Source: Aureimonas sp. OT7
GTDB lineage: Bacteria > Pseudomonadota > Alphaproteobacteria > Rhizobiales > Rhizobiaceae
Reading direction: 5' to 3'
Assembly (NCBI RefSeq): GCF_014844055.1
Contig: NZ_CP062167.1
Span: 2,765,501-2,829,500 of the forward strand
Length of the DNA: 64,000 bases
This document shows, piece after piece, positions 16,522-24,331 of this stretch; position 1 is the stretch's first letter, and each line of letters starts with the position of its first letter. Both the position numbers and the translations under genes were made by a program. The notes under the pieces are model-generated. The model did no database searches. It worked only from the letters and a program-made list of their open reading frames with translations, and had not been told where the DNA came from.

Positions 16522-17733
16522 TTACACGGGGTCCGTGGCCCTCGTAAACTTGCCCTTGCCGCTCCTTTTGGCCGCATAGAGCGCGCTGTCGGCCGCGCGC
16601 AGCAGTGGCTTGAGATCGACCTGCCCGGCTGTATCGGGCTCGGCGAAGGCGATGCCGATGCTGACGCCGATGAAGTGGATGTCGACGCCCGCGACATCGT
16701 AGGGCGCCCGCAGATCCTGCATCAGGCGCAGCGCCATCCTGTCGGCCGATGCCTCGTCGTCGCACAGGCAGATGAAGACGAATTCGTCGCCGCCGATGCG
16801 CGCCGCTCCCGCCTCGGCGGAACAATGCTCCTGGAGGCGGTCGGCGGCGGCGCTCAGAACGGCGTCGCCGACGTCGTGGCCGAAATCGTCATTGACCGCC
16901 TTGAAGCCGTCGAGGTCCATGTACATGAAGGCGACCAGCCGTTCGGACCCCGCCGCCCTGGCGGCGATACGACGCAGTTCCGCAGCAAGCCCGACCCGGT
17001 TGAGCAGGCCCGTCAGCGCGTCGTGGCGGGATAGGAGAGCGTGCTGGCGCTCGGCTATCATCGTCGCGACGAGGATCGATTTCAAGACATAGGCAGCGCG
17101 GCACATGCTGAGGATATAAAAGGGTATCTGCACCAACCCGAGCAGCAGCAACGGCTCACCGGTGAAGGGCAGCGCAAAGCAGGCGGGGCCGAAGGCCAGC
17201 ACCATCATGGCCGATGCCAGGCGCGGCGTGCCGAAATTGCGGATGCAGATTCCGCCGATCATGGCGGCCGACGACATCATGGCCATGGTGGACGCCACCC
17301 AATCGCCGGACAGGAGGCATATGAAGCTGCCGTAACCGACGCCGGCCGCCCAGGCGAGCGACAGCATCATCATGCCATCCGTATGGGTGTCGCGGCCAAG
17401 CCGCGCCAGACGCCTGGAACGGATAAGCAGATAGACGCGGGCCAGGCAGATGGCGATTTCGAGGCATACCCAGACGTAGAAGCGGGGAGCGTCGATGCGG
17501 ATCGCGATGAACGCCGAGACGAGGACGGTGTTGGCCACCCCGCCCAAGAAGATCGGGATGGTGCCATAGAGGCCGCCCAGAAGGCGGTCCCTGACCTCCA
17601 GGGGCGCATCCTCCGAAATATGGCCCAGCCATCGGCCCGCTGCCGTCTTCGGAAGGGAGTGGCCCTTGAAGGCAGTTGAAGCCCGGTTGTTCTTCAAGCG
17701 GCTCCCCGATCCAGCGACGCGTACGCCATCCAT
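16522..17733 (-). CDS. Membrane-bound diguanylate cyclase (GGDEF)
   Basis: A 403-residue protein with about six membrane segments between residues 55 and 225, without a recognised MASE name. A cytoplasmic GGDEF domain follows, starting at LSRHDALTGLLNR. The active-site motif RIGGDEFVF (GGDEF at 314-318) and the YMDLDGFKAVND metal site are intact, so it should make cyclic di-GMP from two GTP. The residues before GGDEF (CSAEAGAARI) lack an RxxD inhibitory site. It lies 43 bp after the phosphatase gene on the same strand and upstream of the receiver-PAS-GGDEF-EAL gene. It is a likely counterpart to that protein's EAL domain. Confidence 0.9.
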   Translation of the reverse strand: MDGVRVAGSGSRLKNNRASTAFKGHSLPKTAAGRWLGHISEDAPLEVRDRLLGGLYGTIPIFLGGVANTVLVSAFIAIRIDAPRFYVWVCLEIAICLARVYLLIRSRRLARLGRDTHTDGMMMLSLAWAAGVGYGSFICLLSGDWVASTMAMMSSAAMIGGICIRNFGTPRLASAMMVLAFGPACFALPFTGEPLLLLGLVQIPFYILSMCRAAYVLKSILVATMIAERQHALLSRHDALTGLLNRVGLAAELRRIAARAAGSERLVAFMYMDLDGFKAVNDDFGHDVGDAVLSAAADRLQEHCSAEAGAARIGGDEFVFICLCDDEASADRMALRLMQDLRAPYDVAGVDIHFIGVSIGIAFAEPDTAGQVDLKPLLRAADSALYAAKRSGKGKFTRATDPV

Positions 17734-17776
17734 ACCGCAATCGGGGCTCGCCTACCAACTGGTAAGAAACGGATCG

Positions 17777-18334
17777 TCAGAAACCGATAGTTTCCTCGAA
17801 CCGGTCCCAGGAGCTGTACATCTCATACCGTCCGATCCCCGGGATCGGAACGTGCCCGTAGAAGGGGGAAAGCTGGAATTCGGCAAGCAACTCGCTTCTG
17901 CCGGCGACGGCACCGACATAGACCGCCGACGCAAGCCCGGTCCGGTTGGCACCATGCTCGCAATGGATCAGCAAGGGCTTTTCCGCGTCCCGCATGATGG
18001 CAGCCAGTTGCTGCAATGTTTCGACGGGCACTTCATGCGCCGAGCTGATCGGGAAATCGACCATCTCGACACCGTTGCGCGCGGCCGCCGAACCGGCCTC
18101 CGCGTACCAGCTTTCGCGTGCCTCGTCGCGCAGGTTGATGATGGTGCGCACACCGTGAACGCGCACCATCTCGTCGATGTCCTCCCCGTCGGGCTGGGCC
18201 GAACGATACAGTTGCCCCGGGAGGACCTCGTGGAAATTGCCGGTCATCTGGCCGAGCGCCATATGAATACCCGTCATGGCAGGTATGGCCAGCACCGCAA
18301 GACCTGCGATGGTGAACCGTCTAGGCTTGGCCAT
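17777..18334 (-). CDS. Dual-specificity/tyrosine phosphatase-like protein, membrane-anchored
   Basis: A 185-residue protein. From the ATG at 18334 (AGGGA upstream) it begins with a basic stretch and a hydrophobic segment (about 9-28) that acts as a signal or anchor. The phosphatase domain has LYRSAQPDGEDIDEMV and VRTIINLRDE, and the P-loop signature IHCEHGANRTG fits HCxxGxxR with Cys as nucleophile. Homologous small phosphatases act on protein phosphotyrosine, inositol phosphates or lipids; the substrate here is unknown. It is probably co-transcribed with the downstream diguanylate cyclase. Confidence 0.82.
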   Translation of the reverse strand: MAKPRRFTIAGLAVLAIPAMTGIHMALGQMTGNFHEVLPGQLYRSAQPDGEDIDEMVRVHGVRTIINLRDEARESWYAEAGSAAARNGVEMVDFPISSAHEVPVETLQQLAAIMRDAEKPLLIHCEHGANRTGLASAVYVGAVAGRSELLAEFQLSPFYGHVPIPGIGRYEMYSSWDRFEETIGF

Positions 18335-18401
18335 GGGACATCCCTGATACTCGAACTCATCGAACGCGCCGTCCACGCACCCTGTGCCGTCAATCCGGCG
18401 A

Positions 18402-18986
18402 TTATCGGGCCGGACCGGCCTGATCCTGCGTCTTGCGCTCCGACGTCCGCTCGATCCAGGCGGTGAACCGGTCCACCCAGGCGGTCAGGAACGTACGCGT
18501 GGAGGCGTCCACCACCGCACCGTCGGCGCCGAACAGCTCCTGCTTGTAGGTGAAGTACACTTCAGGCTGCCCCATCAGGACCGTGTCGACGACCGTCAGA
18601 AGGCCTTTCAGCGAGTTCTGCGCCGCTGCCGTACCTGTGGCCCCGGGCGTGGTGCCGATGACGGCGGAGGGCTTGGCACTCCAGGAATTCTTGCCATAGG
18701 GCCGCGAAGCCCAGTCGATCACGTTCTTGATGGCGGGCGTGTAGGCACGGTTGTACTCGGGCGTGACGAACAGCACCGCGTCGGCAGCCTCGATCTCGGC
18801 TTTCACGCGGGCGACCGAAGCGGGCACCCCATCGGCCAAAAGGTCGTCGTTGTAGAGGGGCAGGTCGCCGATCTCGACAAAGCGGAACTCGAGCTTACCG
18901 GACGCAAGCAGGGCGATGCTTTCGGCAAATTTGCGATTGATGGATTCCTTGCGCAGGGATCCGTTGAAAACTGCAACGCGCTTCAT
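18402..18986 (-). CDS. NADPH-dependent FMN reductase (quinone/azo reductase type), paralogue 1
   Basis: A 194-residue flavodoxin-fold reductase. It starts MKRVAVFNGSLRKESINRKFA, with the GSxRxxSxN phosphate-binding loop for FMN, and continues with PLYNDDL, FVTPEYNRAYTPAIKNVIDWASRP and IGTTPGATGT. Such enzymes (ArsH/ChrR/YieF relatives) reduce quinones, chromate or azo dyes with NAD(P)H. The ATG at 18986 has GGAG nine bases upstream; the frame is open beyond but enters the dhaL gene. A second family member lies at 37090-37668. Confidence 0.88.
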   Translation of the reverse strand: MKRVAVFNGSLRKESINRKFAESIALLASGKLEFRFVEIGDLPLYNDDLLADGVPASVARVKAEIEAADAVLFVTPEYNRAYTPAIKNVIDWASRPYGKNSWSAKPSAVIGTTPGATGTAAAQNSLKGLLTVVDTVLMGQPEVYFTYKQELFGADGAVVDASTRTFLTAWVDRFTAWIERTSERKTQDQAGPAR

Positions 18987-19086
18987 GGCCGCTCCATTGG
19001 AAATGTCACCTGCGGAGGTGTTGAGGCGAGAGGCCCGGCCCGTCAATCGAAGCCTTGGCGACACAGCGTCTTTCCACAATGAACAG

Positions 19087-19686
19087 TCAGGACAATCCGC
19101 GCACGATATGCAGCAGCGCGAGTTGCCCGGGATCGTCCAGCATGGCGCTCTTATCAGCGAACATGCGCGCCCGCCCCAGCCTGCAGGGCCGCCCCTTGAA
19201 CGCGTCGAGGGTGCCCTCCACCGCCTCAACCGCCCGGCGACGCATCCCGCCGCCATCCACCCCCGCCAGGGCCAGGGCGATGGCGTCGAGACCATCGAGA
19301 ACGGTCTTGTCGCCCAGTTGCCCCTTGCCGCGCGCCATCATCGCATCGCGCGCCGCCGCGACGAGCTCTGGCACGTCAGCGGCGGCGATATCGGTGCGCC
19401 CCTTCGTCGCCTTCCCCGCCGCCATGAACCCGGTGGCGACCAGCGTGCCGTAGGACGAGGAGGACACACGCTGGAATGCCTTGGCGCATTCCAGGAATGC
19501 CTGGCCGATATCGTCCGGCAGATCCGCGGCTGCCGCAGCCGCGAAGCCTTTCGAGACGGTGATGCCAAGGTCTCCGTCTCCCAGGGCCCCATCGGCCGCA
19601 TTCAACTCCGGCGCGGCGGTCTCCGCGGCGGCGGCAACCCGGACGAGCGCGTCGTGCAGCGCGGCGGTGTCGATTCGATCGGTCAT
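19087..19686 (-). CDS. dhaL: DhaL-type ADP/ATP-binding kinase subunit
   Basis: A 199-residue helical-barrel protein of the DhaL family. It carries GDGDLGITVSKGF with the Mg-nucleotide aspartates, SSYGTLVATGFMAAGK, and KGQLGDKTVLDGLDAI. In E. coli DhaL holds ADP that is rephosphorylated by the PTS protein DhaM; no dhaM lies in the window, so this pair may use ATP directly, as in LerK-like kinases. It is the last gene of the ten-gene operon, 14 bp after dhaK. Confidence 0.9.
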   Translation of the reverse strand: MTDRIDTAALHDALVRVAAAAETAAPELNAADGALGDGDLGITVSKGFAAAAAADLPDDIGQAFLECAKAFQRVSSSSYGTLVATGFMAAGKATKGRTDIAAADVPELVAAARDAMMARGKGQLGDKTVLDGLDAIALALAGVDGGGMRRRAVEAVEGTLDAFKGRPCRLGRARMFADKSAMLDDPGQLALLHIVRGLS

Positions 19687-19700
19687 CGCTGCACTCTCCT

Positions 19701-20699
19701 TCAACCGACACGCCAATAGGCGCATTCGGCCGGCGCATGCAGGAGAGCCTCCAGCTCGGTGTCGAGCGCCAGCGTCGTGATGGTGGCGCCCGTCATTTCC
19801 ATCGATGTCGCGTAGCGGCCCACCAGCGGCATGACGATCTCGATACCCTCGCCGTCGAGGCGCTGCTTCACGCGGCGATACATGATGTACAGCTCTTCCA
19901 GCGGGGTCGCGCCAAGAGAGTTGACGAGAACCGAGACCCTGTCGCCGCGCCCGAGCGACTGGTCGGCAAGCAGCCGGTCCACCATCTCGTCCACGATGGC
20001 ATCCGCCGGCTTCAAGGCGTCTCGCCAGATGCCGGGCTCGCCATGAATGCCCATGCCCATCTCCATCTCGTCCGGCCCCAGCTCGAAGGTCGGCTTGCCG
20101 GCCTGGGGCACGATGCAGGGCGTCAAAGCCATGCCGATGGAGCGGCAGGCGTCCGCCGCCTTCCGGGCGACGCGCGTCACCTCGCCAAGGTCTGCCATGG
20201 CTTCTGCCGCAGCGCCCGCAATCTTGAACGCATAGACCATGCCGGCGACGCCCCGGCGCTTGTCTGCCTCTTCCTTCGGGGCGGACACGATGTCGTCGGC
20301 AAGCAGCACCGTCGTCGTGGCGATGTCGTGCTCCATCTCCACCATCTCGCCCGCCATGTCGAAATTCATGACGTCGCCGCCGTAATTGCCGTACAGGCGA
20401 AGCACGCCCGCCCCGCCATCCGCCAGGCGGATGGCGCTGGCCATCTGTTCGGCCGATGGGCTGGCGAAGACGTCGCCGATCGCGCATGCCGTCAGGAACC
20501 CGCGGCCGACATAGCCGGTAAACACCGGCAAATGGCCGGAGCCCCCGCCGGTGACGATGCCGACGCGCCCTTCCGACGCGCCGTCGGCCCGAAGGATCAC
20601 GCGGGGTTCGGGTTGGGCATAATACTGCGGATGCGCCGCGACGAAGCCATCGAGCATCTCGTCGACATAGGCCCCCGGCGCGTTCAGGATCTTCTTCAA
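19701..20699 (-). CDS. dhaK: DhaK-type dihydroxyacetone/triose-tetrose kinase subunit
   Basis: A 332-residue substrate-binding kinase subunit. The start is taken as TTG at 20699 because GGGGAGG sits six bases upstream. It has GGGSGHLPVFTGYVG, GNYGGDVMNFDMA and the covalent-substrate site MGMGIHGEPG with His219, which forms a hemiaminal with the ketone of the substrate. The binding mode implies a short ketose such as dihydroxyacetone or erythrulose, or a related product. Its place after ABC genes and an FGGY kinase suggests it handles an intermediate of the imported sugar. Confidence 0.92.
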   Translation of the reverse strand: MKKILNAPGAYVDEMLDGFVAAHPQYYAQPEPRVILRADGASEGRVGIVTGGGSGHLPVFTGYVGRGFLTACAIGDVFASPSAEQMASAIRLADGGAGVLRLYGNYGGDVMNFDMAGEMVEMEHDIATTTVLLADDIVSAPKEEADKRRGVAGMVYAFKIAGAAAEAMADLGEVTRVARKAADACRSIGMALTPCIVPQAGKPTFELGPDEMEMGMGIHGEPGIWRDALKPADAIVDEMVDRLLADQSLGRGDRVSVLVNSLGATPLEELYIMYRRVKQRLDGEGIEIVMPLVGRYATSMEMTGATITTLALDTELEALLHAPAECAYWRVG

Positions 20700-20718
20700 G
20701 GATGGCCTCCCCTTTTTC

Positions 20719-21729
20719 TCAGCCGGCCCGCGCCAGCCTTTCATGATGCTTGCGATAGGACTCGATCAGGATCGGCAGGCTCGTGCCGACGATGATGAGG
20801 ATGCCGATCACCACCTTCTGCCAGTAGGACGGCACGCCGGCGCTGAGCAGCGACGTATTGATCATGGTGATGACGAGCGCACCGATCAGCGTGCCCGTGA
20901 CGGTGCCGTGGCCGCCTTGTATGCGCGCGCCGCCCAACACCACCGCCGCGATCACGTCGAGCTCCGAGCCGACGAGGTCGAACGGGTTGGCCATCCGCGA
21001 CAGGGTCATGTGCGTCATCCCGGCAAGGCCCGCGATGCCGCCGGCAATGACGTAGATCAGCAGTTTGACGCGGGCGACGTCGATTCCGATGCGCCGCGCG
21101 CCTTCCTCCGAGCCACCGATCGCGTAGATCTTTCTGCCGAACAAAGTGACGTTCATCAGGATGGCGACGAACAGTGCGACGACGACGAGGACCACGAAGG
21201 ACAGCGGCAGCGAAACGAGCTGCCCGACGGCGTTCTCCAGCCGCAGGATCACCGTGCGCGCGAAACCGATCACCTCGCGCGGGACGTTGGTGATGTAGGT
21301 CGTGCCGACGAAGGTCAGCAGCGCGCCCCGGATCAGGCTGAGCGTGCCCAACGTCACGATCAGCGTCGGCAGGCCGAGACCGCCGATCAGGATGCCGTTG
21401 ACGAGGCCCAGCGCGGCGCCGATCAGGGCGCTGACGACGAAATAGCCGATGATGGGAATGTCGAGGTCGACGCCCATGATCAGGACGGTCGTCGTGTACA
21501 TTGCGAAGGCGCCGATGGCGGTGAAGGATACGTCGATGCCGCCGGATGCCAGGATCATCATGACGCCCAGAGCGAAGATGCCCGTGACGATCGAATTGCG
21601 CAGAAGGTCGACGATGGTGGCCGCCGACAGGAAACCGGGATTGATCGCGCCGACGCAAAGCGCGAACAGCAATGCGAAAACCAGCACGATGCCCTGCGGC
21701 GAAGCGAGAAGCCGGACTGCACGCCGCAT
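20719..21729 (-). CDS. Sugar ABC transporter permease (RbsC-like), second copy of operon
   Basis: A 336-residue integral membrane protein of the BPD_transp_2/RbsC family with 8-10 hydrophobic segments. Family marks are ILASGGIDVSFTAIGAFAMY, GLPTLIVTLGTLSLIRGALL, YAIGGSEEGARRIGIDV and VVLGGARIQGGHGTVTGTLIGAL. Its ATG overlaps the ATPase stop by one base (TGATG), so it is translationally coupled. Together with the permease at 26919-27908 it probably forms a heterodimeric channel. Confidence 0.92.
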   Translation of the reverse strand: MRRAVRLLASPQGIVLVFALLFALCVGAINPGFLSAATIVDLLRNSIVTGIFALGVMMILASGGIDVSFTAIGAFAMYTTTVLIMGVDLDIPIIGYFVVSALIGAALGLVNGILIGGLGLPTLIVTLGTLSLIRGALLTFVGTTYITNVPREVIGFARTVILRLENAVGQLVSLPLSFVVLVVVALFVAILMNVTLFGRKIYAIGGSEEGARRIGIDVARVKLLIYVIAGGIAGLAGMTHMTLSRMANPFDLVGSELDVIAAVVLGGARIQGGHGTVTGTLIGALVITMINTSLLSAGVPSYWQKVVIGILIIVGTSLPILIESYRKHHERLARAG

Positions 21730-23222
21730 CAGCGCCCTCCTTCCTGTGTGACGGCCGCGTATATGGCCTCGTCATCGACGGACTCGGGGTCGTAGGGGCC
21801 GGTCATGCGGCCCTTCACCATCACCATGATGCGGTCGGAGATCGCCGTGGCCTCCCCTATGTCGTCGGTCACCACCATCAGCGCCGTACCGTCGCGGCGG
21901 AGCGCAAGAAGCAGTTCGTGGATTTCGCGCTTGGAGCCGATGTCGACGCCGACCGTCGGCCCGTTGAGGATCATCAGCCGGGGCGCGCGCTCCATCCAGC
22001 GCGCCAGCACGACACGCTGCTGGTTGCCGCCCGACAGGGTCGCGACCGCCGGCTCGATCCCCGGCGTCTTGATGCGCAGCCGCTTGACGGCGCCGCGTGC
22101 GCGTTCGGCCAGCGACCGTCGGTTGAGAAGGCCGCCGGAATGCGAAACGTCCAGGCTGGAAACGAGGATGTTGTCGGCAATGGTCTGGTCCAGGAAAAGC
22201 CCTTCGGTCAGCCTGTCCTCGGGCACATAGGCGATACCGGCTTCCACCGCCGAAACGGCGCTCGAAAGCTGCGCCGGCCGGCCGCCGATCTCGATCGTTC
22301 CCGCGTCGGGCTGCATCATGCCGAACAGCGTCAGCGCCAGTTCGGTCCGGCCGGAGCCGAGAAGGCCGACGATGGAGACGATCTCGCCGGGGTGGAGGTC
22401 GAGGCTGATATCCTCGTATTCGCCGCGACGCGACAGGCTCCGCGTGCTCAGGAATGGAGCGGCGGGTATCACGGGCGGGCGGTCCAGCCGCTGGCTGTCC
22501 ACGCTGCGGCCCGTCATCTCCCGCCCCAGCCGTTCGGCGTCGAAGTCCGAGGCGGGTCCTTCGGCGACGACGCGTCCGTCACGCAGCACGGTGACCGTGT
22601 CGGAAAAGGCGAAGACTTCTTCCGTCTTGTGGCTGACGAACAGAAACGAGACGCCATCCGCCTTCAGCGTGCCGACGATCTCGGCCAGCCGCCGCACCTC
22701 GCTCCGGGTCAGCGCCGTCGTCGGCTCGTCCATGACGATGATGCGCGCATCGTTGGCCAGGGCCCGGGCAATGGCCACGAGTTGCTTGGAGGCGACCGGC
22801 AGGAGCTCCACCAGCATCGAAGGGTCCAGCTTGACGCCCATGCGCTCCAGCACCGCTTCGCCAAGCCTTTTCTGCGCCCGGCCCCGGTGCAGGCGCGCAC
22901 CGGACGACACCGCCTGAAGCATCGCGATGTTTTCAGCCACGCCGAGATTGGGGAACAGCGAGAAATCCTGGTAGATGACGGCCAGCCCGGCATCGATGGC
23001 GGCACGCGCATCGCCGGCCATCGGGCGCCCTCCGATCGCGACCCGGCCCGCATCCGCTGCCACGACGCCGGACAGGATCTTGATCAGCGTGGACTTGCCG
23101 GAGCCGTTCTCGCCCGCAAGGCAGCGCACTTCGCCTGGCTCGAGCGCCAGGCTGACATCTTCCAGGACGCGCACCGGCCCATAGGATTTTCGAATGCCGG
23201 ACATGGACATCGTTTCGGCCAA
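21729..23222 (-). CDS. Sugar ABC transporter ATP-binding protein (RbsA/MglA-like, two ATPase domains)
   Basis: A 497-residue protein with tandem ATPase domains. The first has Walker A GENGSGKST and Walker B IIVMDEPTTALT. The second is degenerate at Walker A (GLLGSGRTEL) but has the signature LSGGNQQRVVLARW; its Walker B ends LNGPTVGVD instead of the usual DEPTxGVD, so the second site is probably inactive, as is common in this family. The start is given as TTG at 23222 (GGAG nine bases upstream), which restores a family-like N-terminus; ATGs at 23210 and 23204 are alternatives. Confidence 0.9.
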   Translation of the reverse strand: MAETMSMSGIRKSYGPVRVLEDVSLALEPGEVRCLAGENGSGKSTLIKILSGVVAADAGRVAIGGRPMAGDARAAIDAGLAVIYQDFSLFPNLGVAENIAMLQAVSSGARLHRGRAQKRLGEAVLERMGVKLDPSMLVELLPVASKQLVAIARALANDARIIVMDEPTTALTRSEVRRLAEIVGTLKADGVSFLFVSHKTEEVFAFSDTVTVLRDGRVVAEGPASDFDAERLGREMTGRSVDSQRLDRPPVIPAAPFLSTRSLSRRGEYEDISLDLHPGEIVSIVGLLGSGRTELALTLFGMMQPDAGTIEIGGRPAQLSSAVSAVEAGIAYVPEDRLTEGLFLDQTIADNILVSSLDVSHSGGLLNRRSLAERARGAVKRLRIKTPGIEPAVATLSGGNQQRVVLARWMERAPRLMILNGPTVGVDIGSKREIHELLLALRRDGTALMVVTDDIGEATAISDRIMVMVKGRMTGPYDPESVDDEAIYAAVTQEGGR

Positions 23223-23251
23223 GCGCGTGTCTCCGTTCCGGTTGAGATGGC

Positions 23252-23273
23252 GGGGCGGCCGGGCGGCCGCCCC
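23252..23273 (-). repeat. Intercistronic GC-rich stem-loop after the binding-protein gene
   Basis: GGGGCGGCC - GCCC - GGCCGCCCC, a perfect 9-bp stem 14 nt past the binding-protein stop and 29 bp before the ATPase start. It has no T-run. In other ABC operons such hairpins protect the upstream message and give excess binding protein; the same is inferred here. Confidence 0.7.
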
Positions 23274-23287
23274 ACTTGCGGTGCGTA

Positions 23288-24286
23288 TCAGAAGTCGTAC
23301 TGGTCCATGTTCTCGGCGGTCACGTCCACCCAGGCCTGGCCATAGATCACCTTGCCGTCCAGCTTGACCTTTTCGTAGCCCTCGACGCCAAGGTCGGCGC
23401 CGTCCGCGATGGTTTCCCCGTTCAGCACCTTCGCCGCCACTACGTTCATGGCGTAGCCGGCCTTGGCCGGATCCCAGAAGGAGATCATGGCGATCTCGCC
23501 GGATTCCAGATAGGGGCCCGAGACGGAAGGCAGGCTGGTGCCGACGATCTTGACCTTGCCGGACAGGCCGGCCTCTTCCACGGCGATGGCCGCCCCGACG
23601 ACGTCTTCGCCGGCAGAGCCCTGGATGCCCTTCAGGTTCGGATGGGTACGAAGCAGCTCGCGGGTTTTCTGGTAGGCCGTCTGCTGCTGCTCTTCGGATT
23701 CCAGCTTGTCCACGACAAGCGTCATGTTGGGGTATTTCTCTTTCTGGTAGGCGATGGCGGCATCCACCCACTGATTATGCGTATTGGAGGTCAGGTAGCC
23801 GACGAAGACGGCATACTCGCCCTCGCCGCCCATCTCCGTCGCCAACCGCTCCATCAGATGCTCGCCATAGGCGGCGTTGTCGAATGCCTCGATATCGTAG
23901 GTGATGTTCTGGAGGTCGGCGCCCTCGTGGCCGACGACGACGATATCGTTGTCCAGCGCCCGTTTCAGCACCGGCTCAAGCGCCTGCGGGGAATTGGGAA
24001 CAACAGTGATTGCGTCCACGCCCCGCGCGATCAGGTCTTCGATAAGCTGGATCTGCAACGCCGCATCGGCGGTCGCCGCGCCGACCTGCGTCGCATCGTT
24101 GCCGGTATCGGCGGCAAACTCCTTGACGCCCTCCTCCATGCGGTTGAACCAGGCGATGCCCGAAAGCTTCACCACGGTCACGATGGTATGTTTGGCGTCC
24201 TGCGCCCCGGCAACGCCGGCCGCCCCCGCCAGAAGCGCCGTGCCCAGAAGCGCGCCGGCGACGATTGTCCTGAACCTGCCCTGCAT
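23288..24286 (-). CDS. Periplasmic sugar-binding protein (LsrB/RbsB-like)
   Basis: A 332-residue secreted protein. A signal peptide (about residues 1-28, ending AGVAGA) precedes a Peripla_BP_4 domain: HTIVTVVKLSGIAWFNRMEEGVKEF, IEDLIARGVDAITVVPNSP, VVGHEGADLQNITYDIEAFDN and GSAGEDVVGAAIAVEEAGL. This pattern is nearest to LsrB and rhamnose-binding proteins, so a small polyol, deoxysugar or furanosyl ligand is plausible. It sits 45 bp after the FGGY kinase gene and is followed by a stabilising-type hairpin. The ligand is not determinable from sequence. Confidence 0.9.
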   Translation of the reverse strand: MQGRFRTIVAGALLGTALLAGAAGVAGAQDAKHTIVTVVKLSGIAWFNRMEEGVKEFAADTGNDATQVGAATADAALQIQLIEDLIARGVDAITVVPNSPQALEPVLKRALDNDIVVVGHEGADLQNITYDIEAFDNAAYGEHLMERLATEMGGEGEYAVFVGYLTSNTHNQWVDAAIAYQKEKYPNMTLVVDKLESEEQQQTAYQKTRELLRTHPNLKGIQGSAGEDVVGAAIAVEEAGLSGKVKIVGTSLPSVSGPYLESGEIAMISFWDPAKAGYAMNVVAAKVLNGETIADGADLGVEGYEKVKLDGKVIYGQAWVDVTAENMDQYDF

Positions 24287-24331
24287 ATGCCTTCTCCCTC
24301 TGCTTCAGGCGCGCCTTGCGCCGGTTATGGT

